Assembly: GCF_022968395.1 (NCBI RefSeq)
Contig: NZ_JALJQZ010000001.1
Location: 1-64,000 of the forward strand
Reading direction: 5' to 3'
Length of the DNA: 64,000 nucleotides
From: Affinirhizobium lemnae
Lineage (GTDB): Bacteria; Pseudomonadota; Alphaproteobacteria; Rhizobiales; Rhizobiaceae
The translations under genes were made by a program, and so were the position numbers. The first letter of the stretch is position 1. Each line of letters opens with the position of its first letter. Below the pieces are notes generated by a model, which was not told the DNA's origin, did no database searches, and saw nothing but the letters and a program-made list of their open reading frames with translations. This document shows, in pieces, positions 1 to 7,279 of the stretch.

Positions 1-269
1 CGATCTCCAAAATCAGCTTTGAATCCGATTTGCGCTCTTTTGGGAATCCCAATCCTTAAATCATCACCACGACCTAGCGACAGGGAGAAAAGATAATTCC
101 GGCAGCGCGTTCCCAAACTGACGGCTTCGATTTCCTTGAACGCGCCGTGCAAATCTTGGGACGCAAACCCGCGAAGCTCGTGCAGGCTGACATGTTCGTT
201 GTCTTCCATTTTGAGCAGATGGGCGGCGAGGTTCTGACCCGATCCGCGCTGGCTTCCCTTGAGGATCAT
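1..269 (-). CDS. Relaxase (MobA/VirD2-like), N-terminal part, runs off the window
   Basis: The first ~65 residues (MILKGSQRGSGQ start, then HVSLHELRGF and CRNYLFSLSL segments) match the N-terminus of plasmid/ICE relaxases that nick oriT and pilot DNA transfer. The start ATG overlaps the upstream mobC stop as ATGA, so the two are translationally coupled. No stop is met before base 1. After the SLSL segment, where this family normally continues with Asn-Pro-Pro, the reading continues as unrelated residues (GRGDDLRIGIPK...). This suggests the gene is interrupted near base 75 or belongs to a divergent family. The catalytic Tyr and His triad cannot be assessed from this fragment. Family call is from remembered N-terminal pattern; intactness is unknown. 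Confidence 0.6.
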   Translation of the reverse strand, partial: MILKGSQRGSGQNLAAHLLKMEDNEHVSLHELRGFASQDLHGAFKEIEAVSLGTRCRNYLFSLSLGRGDDLRIGIPKRAQIGFKADFGD

Positions 270-694
270 GGGCGATCCTCCGGCTTGAGGCCGAGCGCGG
301 TCATCAGCAGGCGGCGGACATAGCGCACGTCCGCCAGCGTATCCCGAAGGGCGGCTTCGGTTTCCGGTGTCATCGGCAATGCGCCGATATTGGCGAGATG
401 GGCGAGTTGGTTCAGGTTGCTGGACAGGCGCGAGCGTCCCAGAAGAGCGAGTGCCTGTGCCAGCGCCGTCCGGTCTTCCACCGCCAGACCCGCCCGGCGG
501 ACGCGGACGGGCAGCGCCGTCCCCAGAACCTTCGCCTTGATATAGGCACCGAGCGGAGCGCCCGCGGCCTCAACAGCCAGGCGGGCGCGTTCCTCCGGTG
601 ACAGTCGTATCGAGAAGGGCGGAAGCCGCTTCTTTCGCGGTTTCGGCGTGTCTTGGTTGGAAGCGGAAAGGTTGAAAGTCTCAATCAGGGGCAT
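266..694 (-). CDS. MobC-like plasmid mobilisation accessory protein
   Basis: 142 residues. A basic N-terminus (KPRKKRLPPFSIRLSPEE) leads into a ribbon-helix-helix-like segment around residues 27-60, followed by a helical C-terminal half containing an LNQLAHLAN segment near residue 95, as in MobC-type relaxosome proteins. These proteins bind oriT next to the nick site and help the relaxase open the strands. The stop overlaps the relaxase start (ATGA), and a 37-codon ORF overlaps its own start, forming a compact three-gene unit. The genes sit beside chromosomal curli-like genes, which suggests the edge of an integrated or decayed mobile element. Family call from motif and context only. Confidence 0.65.
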   Translation of the reverse strand: MPLIETFNLSASNQDTPKPRKKRLPPFSIRLSPEERARLAVEAAGAPLGAYIKAKVLGTALPVRVRRAGLAVEDRTALAQALALLGRSRLSSNLNQLAHLANIGALPMTPETEAALRDTLADVRYVRRLLMTALGLKPEDRP

Positions 695-798
695 GGCGGC
701 ACCGGACGGTCTTGCGACTTCCGGTGCTCAAGATAGGCGTTCCATTCGGCTAAAGTGTCGAACAATTCGTTCGAAACATCCACCTCAAGGTGCGCCAT
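685..798 (-). CDS. Small ORF (37 aa) upstream of and overlapping mobC
   Basis: Reading MAHLEVDVSNELFD... and ending in ...RPVPPCP, this ORF has a good Shine-Dalgarno (GGAAGAGG) just before its ATG. Its stop lies inside the first codons of mobC, an arrangement typical of translational coupling. It is acidic/amphipathic with no membrane segment and no domain I recognise. It may be a short accessory protein of the mobilisation unit, or simply a leader that couples ribosomes into mobC. Evidence is the ribosome-binding site plus the overlap, not homology. Confidence 0.45.
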   Translation of the reverse strand: MAHLEVDVSNELFDTLAEWNAYLEHRKSQDRPVPPCP

Positions 799-833
799 TC
801 CTCTTCCAACGACATTGATAGAACGTGAGCGGA

Positions 834-1247
834 TCACTGCCATCCGTAGCTGAACGTCAGGCCGCTTTCCTGGCCATGTTGCTCTACGTCTGTCGCCACA
901 CCGCGACCGTACTGAAATATGCCGTAGGCATTGTCGTCGCCGTTCTGGCGCAGTGTCGCGGAGTGGTCGCTGCCGCGCTGCCGGATGAACCCCACATTGT
1001 CTCTCCCGTTCTGGACGACGCCAGCTTCATTGTGTGAACCATCCTGCCGGATCTCTCCTTGCTTCGATCCTCGATACATGGAGTACAGGCGTATGCCGGT
1101 CGAAAGCAGGTCTCCACCCTGATTCCGCGAAGGGTTGAGCGTGAAGGAGACCGACCCCTCTGCATAGGCGGGCGTTTGCGTGCCAAGCGACAGGGAAAGG
1201 GCTGTCAAAGCAAGAGCGGCTACGGGTGTCTTCAGCAGGCGGTTCAT
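834..1247 (-). CDS. Curlin-repeat secreted protein (CsgA/CsgB-like)
   Basis: 137 residues from the ATG at 1247, chosen because GAGGAGA lies 8 bases upstream; an in-frame extension to 1289 has no such site. A signal peptide of ~30 residues (MNRLLKTPVAALAL..., cleavage after AYA) precedes a body with curlin-like repeats such as IRQDGSHNEAGVVQNG, LRQNGDDNAYGIFQYG and VEQHGQESG. Spaced Gln, Asn and Gly residues of this kind stack into the amyloid cross-beta fold of curli fibres. The first 40 mature residues are less repetitive. It is the last gene of a same-strand set with csgH and a second curlin gene. Role as minor or nucleating subunit is inference. Confidence 0.7.
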   Translation of the reverse strand: MNRLLKTPVAALALTALSLSLGTQTPAYAEGSVSFTLNPSRNQGGDLLSTGIRLYSMYRGSKQGEIRQDGSHNEAGVVQNGRDNVGFIRQRGSDHSATLRQNGDDNAYGIFQYGRGVATDVEQHGQESGLTFSYGWQ

Positions 1248-1446
1248 CGTCGGTCTCCTCTTGATCTGAGCTTGAAGAGAGCTTGCCATGCCATGGCTGA
1301 ATGGCTGCGGAACCCGATGTTTAACTCTCGTTTAACTTCATGTAGGGCCAAGTTCGGTCGCCGTAGAAAGTGCCGATCTGCCAATGAATACAAAATGAAA
1401 ATCGGGCTCCTGAAAGCCGCATCAACAATATTCCGTTGGCAGGAGT

Positions 1447-1839
1447 TCATATGCCTGCGCCGACCGTTTCCGTGCATTTGACGCTTGTTCCGCCAGCCTT
1501 GACTTCCAGTCGGGCATCGTAGCTCGAACCTATGCCGAGTGATACCAAGCCGAGAGACCTGGCTTTCGCGGGCGCCACATTAAAGGGGCCACCTTGCTGG
1601 ATCACGCTGTTGCCGCCTTGGCCCGATCCATCCACCATAAGTCGGTAGGTACCCTCTACGCTTTTCTCCGAGAACGCAAGAGCTTCCAGTGTGACGTTGC
1701 CGCCGGAATTCGTGACGCGAAGCTCGCAGCGTAGCGGACCCTTGCTTGAGCCCGCGATGGCAAGCCCTGCCGTTCCGCCCACTGCTGCGAGCAGGAGGGC
1801 GACGATCACGGTGCTCTTTGCATTGGTATTGATGAACAT
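1447..1839 (-). CDS. csgH: CsgH-type curli chaperone
   Basis: About 130 residues with an N-terminal signal/anchor (VIVALLLAAVGGTAGLAIA), then a small all-beta domain with CELRVTNSGG, GTYRLMVDGSG and NSVIQQGG segments and a closing ...SVKCTETVG. This matches the alphaproteobacterial CsgH family, periplasmic proteins that hold curlin subunits and block premature amyloid formation. The two Cys residues could form a disulfide. The ATG at 1839 has GGAG at optimal distance; an ATG at 1845 is nearly on top of the Shine-Dalgarno. It sits between two curlin-repeat genes on the same strand, supporting the role. No csgG, csgE or csgF secretion genes are in the window. Confidence 0.75.
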   Translation of the reverse strand: MFINTNAKSTVIVALLLAAVGGTAGLAIAGSSKGPLRCELRVTNSGGNVTLEALAFSEKSVEGTYRLMVDGSGQGGNSVIQQGGPFNVAPAKARSLGLVSLGIGSSYDARLEVKAGGTSVKCTETVGAGI

Positions 1840-1898
1840 GGCCATTCTCCAAACAAACTGGCATGCGTGGGCGGGAAGCGTTTGAACAGGTTTGGGTC

Positions 1899-1970
1899 AA
1901 AGCATGTCGTAGCTAAGTGTGCAGCGGTGTTGCGATAAAGACATGCGATAAAACAAAGAGTTACAGCGTC
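1899..1970 (+). repeat. Rhizobial intergenic palindromic repeat, copy 1
   Basis: The unit begins AAAGCATGTCG and contains GCAGCGGTGTTGCGATAAAGACATGCG followed by AACAAAGAGTTACAGCG. It closely matches the copy at 55636 and contains the GCATGTCG/CGACATGC-type inverted repeat. It overlaps the stop codon of the curlin gene ending at 1969, so it lies between that gene and csgH. Confidence 0.75.
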
Positions 1971-2400
1971 AGTCGCAGGACTGGACGAAGGCCGCGATAT
2001 TGCCGCTGCCGGCTTGCGCTACATTGGCGCTACAGCCACGGCCCGCCTGAACACCGGCAGCGATATTGCCATTGCCATCCTGGGTCAGGATCGTCTGATG
2101 ATCGGAGCCGAACTGGCCGACACCTGCGCTGTTGCGGCTTCCGGTCTGATAGGTGCTGGCGGAATTGCGGTTGCCGTCCTGGCCCGTGACGGAGAGGTTG
2201 TCGTAACCGCGCTGATGAGAGGCCGATGAGTTGCCATAGCCGTTCTGGTAAGACCGTATGCGGTTCCAGGATCCATGCTGCGCGCCGCCAGCGGAATTGG
2301 ACCATCCGTATTGATCGATCCGGACATCGTTGGCCAAGGCCGGCACAGTAGCAGTGAGGCTGGTCAGGGCTGCAAGAGCGATGAGAGTTTTGCGGATCAT
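1969..2400 (-). CDS. Curlin-repeat secreted protein (CsgA-like major subunit candidate)
   Basis: 143 residues from the ATG at 2400, which has AAGGAGA upstream; an earlier in-frame start at 2433 is less likely. Signal peptide MIRKTLIALAAL... ends after PALA. The mature protein is almost entirely curlin-like repeats: IDQYGWSNSAGGAQHGSWN, YQNGYGNSSASHQRGYDN, GQDGNRNSASTYQTGSRN, GQFGSDHQTILTQDGNGN and so on, each ~20-24 residues with regular Gln, Gly and Asn positions. This is the signature of an amyloid fibre subunit. First gene of the locus in transcription order, with csgH and the second curlin downstream. Two Cys near the C-terminus are unusual for a curlin. Confidence 0.75.
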   Translation of the reverse strand: MIRKTLIALAALTSLTATVPALANDVRIDQYGWSNSAGGAQHGSWNRIRSYQNGYGNSSASHQRGYDNLSVTGQDGNRNSASTYQTGSRNSAGVGQFGSDHQTILTQDGNGNIAAGVQAGRGCSANVAQAGSGNIAAFVQSCD

Positions 2401-2464
2401 GAAAGCGTCTCCTTGTGCGGATCGTTCCGCCATTGAACGCTTTCTTTTTAAATTGCTGATGCGG

Positions 2465-2486
2465 AATGGCGTCTGAAGACGCCATT
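2465..2486 (-). terminator. Hairpin downstream of rutF
   Basis: Perfect 10-bp inverted repeat AATGGCGTCT/AGACGCCATT with a 2-base gap, between the rutF stop and the curlin gene start. There is no long U-tract on either strand, so termination efficiency is uncertain. Confidence 0.5.
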
Positions 2487-2511
2487 TAGCTGCCGTTCAT
2501 GCCGTGATTGC

Positions 2512-3021
2512 TCACACTGTCCTGTAAGCGCGGTCGAAATAGATCAGCCCTTGGCCCTCGCTCCGGATATCGATCGTCTCAACAGAGCAGAAAAGGACGT
2601 CATGAGTTCCGCCATCGGCGACGGAGGAGATCGTGCAGTCGAAACTCGCAAGCGCTCCCTCCAGACGCAGGCAGCCGGTCTCCGTCCGGTACCAGGTCGC
2701 CGCCGCGAACCGTTCGTCTACCGGAGTCTTGCCGCCAAAAAGGCGGCTGAGGCTTTCATGTTCGCTGGCCAGAATGTTGACGCAGATTGCGCGATTAGCT
2801 GCAACCACCGGGTAAGCGGAAGACCCCTTGTTAAGGCAGACGAGAAGCATGGGAGGAGAATCGGAGACAGAACATACGGCGGTTGCCGCAAAACCCGCCC
2901 GGCCACCATCCCCATCCGTGGTCACGATGGTGACCGCAGCAGCCAGACGCGCCATGGCATCTCGAAAAATCTGGCGCATGTCAGTCTCGGTGGCGGAGAG
3001 AAGTTGAGGCGAAGCGGACAT
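2512..3021 (-). CDS. rutF: RutF, NADH:FMN oxidoreductase of the Rut pathway
   Basis: 169 residues from the ATG at 3021 (GGAG upstream); a TTG-initiated extension to 3099 is possible. The single flavin-reductase-like domain carries [54 protein letters not shown] and [12 protein letters not shown], the pattern of RutF and HpaC-type short-chain flavin reductases. In E. coli RutF supplies reduced FMN to the monooxygenase RutA. It is the last gene of rutABCDF. The operon order matches other proteobacteria, which makes this assignment stronger than the generic flavin-reductase call. Confidence 0.88.
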   Translation of the reverse strand: MSASPQLLSATETDMRQIFRDAMARLAAAVTIVTTDGDGGRAGFAATAVCSVSDSPPMLLVCLNKGSSAYPVVAANRAICVNILASEHESLSRLFGGKTPVDERFAAATWYRTETGCLRLEGALASFDCTISSVADGGTHDVLFCSVETIDIRSEGQGLIYFDRAYRTV

Positions 3022-3114
3022 TTTAGATGTCTCCAGAGGGGCGATCGTCTTGGACGTTACGGAGGAAGCAGCGCTAAGGTTCAACGGCGTGGCTCTCAAA
3101 GTGTCATGGCGTGT

Positions 3115-3888
3115 TTAAGATGAAAGAAATTCCCGAACCTCGGCATTGAAGCGATCTGGCAGGGTGATGTTCATGGCATGCCCTCCATGGTCCCAGACAG
3201 ACAGGGTCGAATGGGTCAATCCTTCATCAAGTCGTACGGACCGGGTGTATGGCACCAGCAGGTCGTCTTTCGTTGCCATGACGAAGGTCTTGCAGGAGAT
3301 GCGCTCGAGTACGGCATCCACATCGAAGGTGCGAAGTGCTGCAATGCGCCGCGTTACGTTTTCTTTGCCCTGAAAGTGCAGCACGCCATGCTCATCATCC
3401 CGTGCAAGCCGTTCGGCGTTTTCGCTCATCCACCAGGAAGGGTATAGAAACAGAGGCTGTGCCTTCACGAAGGCAGGCACACCGGACTTCTCCAACAATT
3501 CGAGGCGGATATCGAAGCATCGGCCGGAATGCGGGTCGGCCTTGCTCCAGGCATTGATCAGAATGAGTTTGTCGATAAGGCCAGGCTTGCGAAGAGCGAT
3601 GTCGAGCCCGATCAGCCCACCCAGCGCATGACCCATGAAATGAAGGTTCTTGAGGCCAACAACCTCAACGATTTCCAGCACATCATTGGCCATAGCCGCG
3701 ATGCCGCCTGTCACTGGAACCTCGCCGCCTGTTTTTCCGCACCCACGATGATCGTAGGTAATGACACGGAAATGCTTCGAGAGCGCCGGGATCTGTGGCG
3801 CCCAATAGGCACCTGAACCGCCGAGTCCAGAGGAAAGAAGAATGGTCGGCGCATCTGGTTCGGTCAGGCCGTGGATCTCGTAATGCAT
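3115..3888 (-). CDS. rutD: RutD, putative aminoacrylate hydrolase (alpha/beta fold)
   Basis: 257 residues of an alpha/beta hydrolase: oxyanion region LLSSGLGGSGAYW, YDHRGCGKTG, nucleophile-elbow position GHALGG (residues ~106-111), acid DD in ATKDDLLVPY, and late His in GGHAMN. The usual Ser of G-x-S-x-G is Ala here. From memory E. coli RutD also reads GHALG, so this is a family trait rather than decay. RutD is thought to speed hydrolysis of aminoacrylate to malonic semialdehyde plus ammonia. It lies between rutC and rutF on the same strand. Confidence 0.88.
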   Translation of the reverse strand: MHYEIHGLTEPDAPTILLSSGLGGSGAYWAPQIPALSKHFRVITYDHRGCGKTGGEVPVTGGIAAMANDVLEIVEVVGLKNLHFMGHALGGLIGLDIALRKPGLIDKLILINAWSKADPHSGRCFDIRLELLEKSGVPAFVKAQPLFLYPSWWMSENAERLARDDEHGVLHFQGKENVTRRIAALRTFDVDAVLERISCKTFVMATKDDLLVPYTRSVRLDEGLTHSTLSVWDHGGHAMNITLPDRFNAEVREFLSS

Positions 3889-3917
3889 GGGCTGCTCTTG
3901 GCTGAAGTGGGCAGGGA

Positions 3918-3949
3918 GCCTCCCCGACGCCTAGGCGCGAGGGGGAGGC
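3918..3949. other. Strong hairpin between rutC and rutD
   Basis: GCCTCCCC (3918-3925) pairs with GGGGAGGC (3942-3949) around a GC-rich loop that is itself partly palindromic (GCCTAGGC). It sits in the 68-bp gap inside the rut operon. It could be an mRNA-processing or partial attenuation structure; no U-tract follows. Confidence 0.45.
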
Positions 3950-3956
3950 CATCGGT

Positions 3957-4346
3957 TTATTTCGTGCCGATATGTGCGACGGTGGCGATTTCCACCAGAG
4001 CGTCCGGCTTCACCAGCCCGCACTGCACGCAGTAACGAGCCGGCTTGTCGCCGGGAAAATATTCGGCATAGACCTTGTTGATCGCCTGATAGTTCGACCA
4101 ATCGGTGAGGAAGATGTGGTTCATGGTGACATCTTCCATCGTGCCGCCCGCCGTCTCGATAATGGATTTGATGGTTTCGAGTACATGGCGGGTCTGCGCC
4201 GCCGCATCGCCCACGTGCACGACGTCGTTGTTCTTGTCGAAGGGAAGTGTGCCCGAAACGTAAACCATGCCATCGGCGAGCGTGCCGGGGGAGTAGGGCG
4301 CGATCGGCTTCTGCGTGCCTTCGGGAACGATGATGGTCTTCGGCAT
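3957..4346 (-). CDS. rutC: RutC, 3-aminoacrylate deaminase (RidA/YjgF family)
   Basis: 129 residues, the normal size for RidA-fold proteins. It has [22 protein letters not shown] at the N-terminus and the family C-terminal segment with [25 protein letters not shown]. In the Rut pathway it acts on peroxyaminoacrylate/aminoacrylate formed after RutB. AGGAGAGA precedes the ATG. Gene order rutB-rutC-rutD confirms the specific assignment over generic RidA. Confidence 0.92.
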   Translation of the reverse strand: MPKTIIVPEGTQKPIAPYSPGTLADGMVYVSGTLPFDKNNDVVHVGDAAAQTRHVLETIKSIIETAGGTMEDVTMNHIFLTDWSNYQAINKVYAEYFPGDKPARYCVQCGLVKPDALVEIATVAHIGTK

Positions 4347-4370
4347 GATCTCTCTCCTGATATAAAAATG

Positions 4371-5117
4371 TTATTCAGCGGCTTCGGCGGGAGCTGCCTG
4401 ACCGATCGCGCCGCAGAAATCATTGACGGTGGAAACCCAGCCAAAGAATTTCTCGACGTTGTAGACGGCGGCCTGCTGGATGAAGTCTGGCCCGAGATGG
4501 TGGGTTGCGTCTTCCAGCATCACGCCGAAATATTCGAGGTGAAAGGCGTCGCGCAGTGAGCTTTCCACGCAGACATTGGTGGCAATGCCGACAAAGACGA
4601 GATTACGGATGCCGCGGGCGCGCAGCACGCTGTCCATATTGGTGTTGAAGAAGCCGGAATAGCGCGTCTTCGGCACCAGTATGTCGCCGGGCTGCGGCTG
4701 AAGCTCATCCACGATGGCGTAATCCCAGCCACCCTTGGCCAATAACTGGCCATGAAGTTCGGGGCGTGCCCGCATGGTCTTCAGCGCGTTGGATTTGTGC
4801 CAGTTCGGCGAGCCGGGGCCGCCAGCCTCCACGTAGTCCTTGTCCCAGCCGTTTTGGAAATAAACAATCAGAACGCCTGCCGCGCGCGCCGCATCCAGCG
4901 TTTTCTTGATGTTGGAAATCGTCCCCTTGGCGCCTGAGATATCGAAGCCCGCGAGATCCACATAACCGCCTTCGGTGGAGTAGGCGTTCTGCATGTCCAC
5001 CACTACAACGGCAGTTTCAGACGGCTTCAGTGAAATCGGTTCGGGTCGAGCCGGAAGCGTCACGCTCTTTGCCAGTTCCGGGCGAGGCTGATAGCCTGCA
5101 ACAACGGTCTCGCTCAT
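4371..5117 (-). CDS. rutB: RutB, ureidoacrylate amidohydrolase
   Basis: 248 residues of the isochorismatase-like cysteine hydrolase superfamily. The triad is visible: Asp41 in [10 protein letters not shown], Lys150 in [11 protein letters not shown], Cys183 in [16 protein letters not shown]. RutB splits the ring-opened product of RutA into carbamate and (peroxy)aminoacrylate. Its ATG overlaps the rutA stop by 4 bases (ATGA), so RutA and RutB are made in coupled fashion. Confidence 0.92.
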   Translation of the reverse strand: MSETVVAGYQPRPELAKSVTLPARPEPISLKPSETAVVVVDMQNAYSTEGGYVDLAGFDISGAKGTISNIKKTLDAARAAGVLIVYFQNGWDKDYVEAGGPGSPNWHKSNALKTMRARPELHGQLLAKGGWDYAIVDELQPQPGDILVPKTRYSGFFNTNMDSVLRARGIRNLVFVGIATNVCVESSLRDAFHLEYFGVMLEDATHHLGPDFIQQAAVYNVEKFFGWVSTVNDFCGAIGQAAPAEAAE

Positions 5118-6205
5118 TCTGCGGCCTCCAGCATGGGCTGGATGTGGACGCGGCTCTTCATCAATGGCTGTACGAACCGGCCGAACTTTTCGATGCCCTC
5201 CAAAAAGTCGTCGAAGGTCAGCATCACGCCGCCGGTGCCGGGCACTTCGCTCATCTCATCCAGCATGGCTGCCACTTCCGCATAGGAGCCGATCAAGGTG
5301 CCCATGTTGATGTTGACGGCGGAAACCGGGTTGGACATGTGGCGCACATTGGTATCGGAGCCGGATTTGGTGTCGGCGGCACTCTGCAGGCCAAGCCACT
5401 TTATGGCTTCTTCATCCGCACCTGCCTTGTAGTGTTCCCATTTGGCGAAGGCGGCATCTGTCGTTTCTTCCGCGATCACCATAGTCAGTACGAAGGAGCG
5501 CACTTCACGACCGGTCTTTTCCGTGGCGGCTAGAAGCCGCTCATTGGTCGGTGCAAAGGCCTTGGGCGTGTTGACGCCAACGCCGAAGCAGAAGCTGTAG
5601 TCGGCAAACTGTGCCGAGAACGCCATGCCTGAATTCGAGGAACCGGCGCAGATGAGCTTCACATCGCCCTGCGGCACCGGCTTCATGCGGCAATCATCCA
5701 TCTGGAAATACTTGCCCTTCAGGTCGGATTGGCCGGTGGTAAGCAGGTCCTTCAGTACGGTCGTGTATTCGCTCAGATACTCGTACCGGTCTGAGAAATA
5801 GTCATCTCCCGGCCACAGGCCCATCTGGCTGTATTCCGGTCGCTGCCAGCCGGTGACGAGGTTGACGCCAAAGCGTCCGCCCGAAATGGAATCAATCGTT
5901 GTGGCCATGCGTGCGACGATGGCCGGTGGCATGATGAGCGTAGCGGCCGTGCCGAAGAGCTTGATCCTGGAGGTGACGGCGGCAAGACCCGCCATGAGCG
6001 TAAAGCTTTCCAGATTATAGTCCCAGAACTCCGTCTTTCCGCCAAAGCCACGCAGCTTGATCATTGAGAGCGCAAAGTCGAAGCCGTACTTCTCCGCCCG
6101 GAGCGTTATCTCCTTGTTCAGCTCGAAGCTCGGCTTGTACTGCGGCGCATTTTCCGAAAGCAGCCAGCCATTATTGCCGATTGGAATGAAGACACCGATT
6201 TCCAT
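5114..6205 (-). CDS. rutA: RutA, FMN-dependent pyrimidine monooxygenase
   Basis: 363 residues from the ATG at 6205, chosen because GAAAGGAG precedes it and because RutA begins [15 protein letters not shown]. This is a bacterial-luciferase-like flavin monooxygenase, with [20 protein letters not shown] and [18 protein letters not shown] segments. It uses O2 and FMNH2 (from RutF) to open the uracil/thymine ring. First gene of the operon; the 246-bp region upstream holds a RutR-like palindrome and an anaerobox. The operon lacks rutE and rutG, whose roles may be filled by genes elsewhere. Confidence 0.94.
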   Translation of the reverse strand: MEIGVFIPIGNNGWLLSENAPQYKPSFELNKEITLRAEKYGFDFALSMIKLRGFGGKTEFWDYNLESFTLMAGLAAVTSRIKLFGTAATLIMPPAIVARMATTIDSISGGRFGVNLVTGWQRPEYSQMGLWPGDDYFSDRYEYLSEYTTVLKDLLTTGQSDLKGKYFQMDDCRMKPVPQGDVKLICAGSSNSGMAFSAQFADYSFCFGVGVNTPKAFAPTNERLLAATEKTGREVRSFVLTMVIAEETTDAAFAKWEHYKAGADEEAIKWLGLQSAADTKSGSDTNVRHMSNPVSAVNINMGTLIGSYAEVAAMLDEMSEVPGTGGVMLTFDDFLEGIEKFGRFVQPLMKSRVHIQPMLEAAE

Positions 6206-6324
6206 GAAGTTGCTCCTTTCAGTCGTTTTCGGTCCGGAGACCAGCTGAGACAGAGGTAGCAAACGGCGTGCCAAGCTGATTAATGCAACAAATTCAGAGC
6301 GTTGATTTCTGGAGGTTTAGAAAA

Positions 6325-6340
6325 TTTATCAAATGGTCAA
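6325..6340. promoter_or_regulatory. RutR-like operator upstream of rutA
   Basis: TTTATCAAATGGTCAA compared with the E. coli RutR consensus TTGACCA-NN-TGGTCAA: the right half matches 7/7 and the left half 5/7, with the same 2-base spacer. It lies 120 bp upstream of the rutA start. No rutR gene is present in the window, so the regulator would be encoded elsewhere. Confidence 0.5.
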
Positions 6341-6408
6341 AAAATGCCTATCCGTTAGACAGGCAGCCGTCCTCCCGAGCACCTGATGAGCGGTGCCCTG
6401 CTTATATT

Positions 6409-6422
6409 TTGATCTTGATCAA
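6409..6422. promoter_or_regulatory. Anaerobox (FNR/FixK-type site) between fnrN and rutA
   Basis: TTGATCTTGATCAA fits TTGAT-N4-ATCAA perfectly and is identical to the site at 7219. It lies past the fnrN stop and about 205 bp upstream of rutA. I see no clear -10 at class II spacing, so it could repress or activate rut, or be inactive. Confidence 0.6.
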
Positions 6423-6451
6423 TTGGTAGGCAAAGTGTCGGGCGCCGTATT

Positions 6452-7174
6452 TTATCCGGCGCGGACGCGCAGCTTCGTGAAATTCAGAACCTCGATATGC
6501 CGGTTTGCGGTAATCGAGATGACCTTTTCGCCCTTGAGCTTTGAAAGCTGGCGGGAGACAGTTTCGATTGTCAGGCCAAGATAATCTGCAATATCCAGCC
6601 GGGAGACGGGGAGGTCAAACACGCGTCTCTCGCCTTCTGCGTCCGGATCCAGATGCGTGGCAATCAGCAGAAGCAGGCTGGCAACTTTTTCTGAAGCGGT
6701 CTTGCGACCGAGCGTTACCATCCAGTCGCGTGCCTCATCCAGTTCGCGCAGGGATTGATCCATCAGTCTTTTGCGCAGTTCCGGGTTTCCGTCGATCAGT
6801 CTTTCCAGAATGCGACGCGGTACACGGCAGACATCCACATCCGATGCGGCTTCGGCAGTCATCGGGCTTTCGCTGGCATAGAGCCTGCCAACGAGATCCG
6901 GGGCAAACTGTAGTCCCACGATCTGCTGCCGGCCATCCTCAAGCGTCTTCGAGAGCTTTACCACGCCCCGCATAATGTTGTCATAGGCATCGATATCGGT
7001 GCTTTCACCGACGAGTTCCTCACCGGCGGGCTGGCTGACTTGCCTCGTATGCTTCGAGAGCAATGTCAGTTCCATGCCGTTCAAGGCGCCACACATGCCC
7101 TTGTGGCGAACCTCGCAGCTCTTGCAGAGTTCGGGGGTGTCTGAGTTGTGAATGTCGAGGCGTGAAATATCCAT
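6452..7174 (-). CDS. fnrN: FnrN, oxygen-sensing Crp/Fnr-family regulator
   Basis: 240 residues from the ATG at 7174; an upstream ATG at 7213 would lie only 6 bases from the anaerobox and is unlikely. N-terminal Cys17, Cys20 and Cys28 (ELCKSCEVRHKGMC) plus Cys116 (DVDVCRVPR) give the four ligands of the O2-labile 4Fe-4S cluster. A cyclic-nucleotide-fold effector domain follows, then a helix-turn-helix ending LTIETVSRQLSKLK, which recognises TTGAT-N4-ATCAA. In rhizobia FnrN activates microaerobic genes including hemN and often its own promoter. Shares a divergent promoter region with hemN. Confidence 0.9.
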   Translation of the reverse strand: MDISRLDIHNSDTPELCKSCEVRHKGMCGALNGMELTLLSKHTRQVSQPAGEELVGESTDIDAYDNIMRGVVKLSKTLEDGRQQIVGLQFAPDLVGRLYASESPMTAEAASDVDVCRVPRRILERLIDGNPELRKRLMDQSLRELDEARDWMVTLGRKTASEKVASLLLLIATHLDPDAEGERRVFDLPVSRLDIADYLGLTIETVSRQLSKLKGEKVISITANRHIEVLNFTKLRVRAG

Positions 7175-7218
7175 GGCGCGCCTGTTATAGCGGCTTCTTG
7201 AGGAGGCTTCCATTCCAC

Positions 7219-7232
7219 TTGATCTTGATCAA
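7219..7232. promoter_or_regulatory. Anaerobox between fnrN and hemN
   Basis: TTGATCTTGATCAA, a perfect FNR/FixK palindrome in the divergent region. For hemN a TCTAAT -10-like hexamer (7252-7257) places the box near -40, the position used for activation. It may also autoregulate fnrN. Confidence 0.85.
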
Positions 7233-7279
7233 GGAATGGCGGCTGCGAGCTTCTAATGTCGCTGCAAAAGGAACATCCC

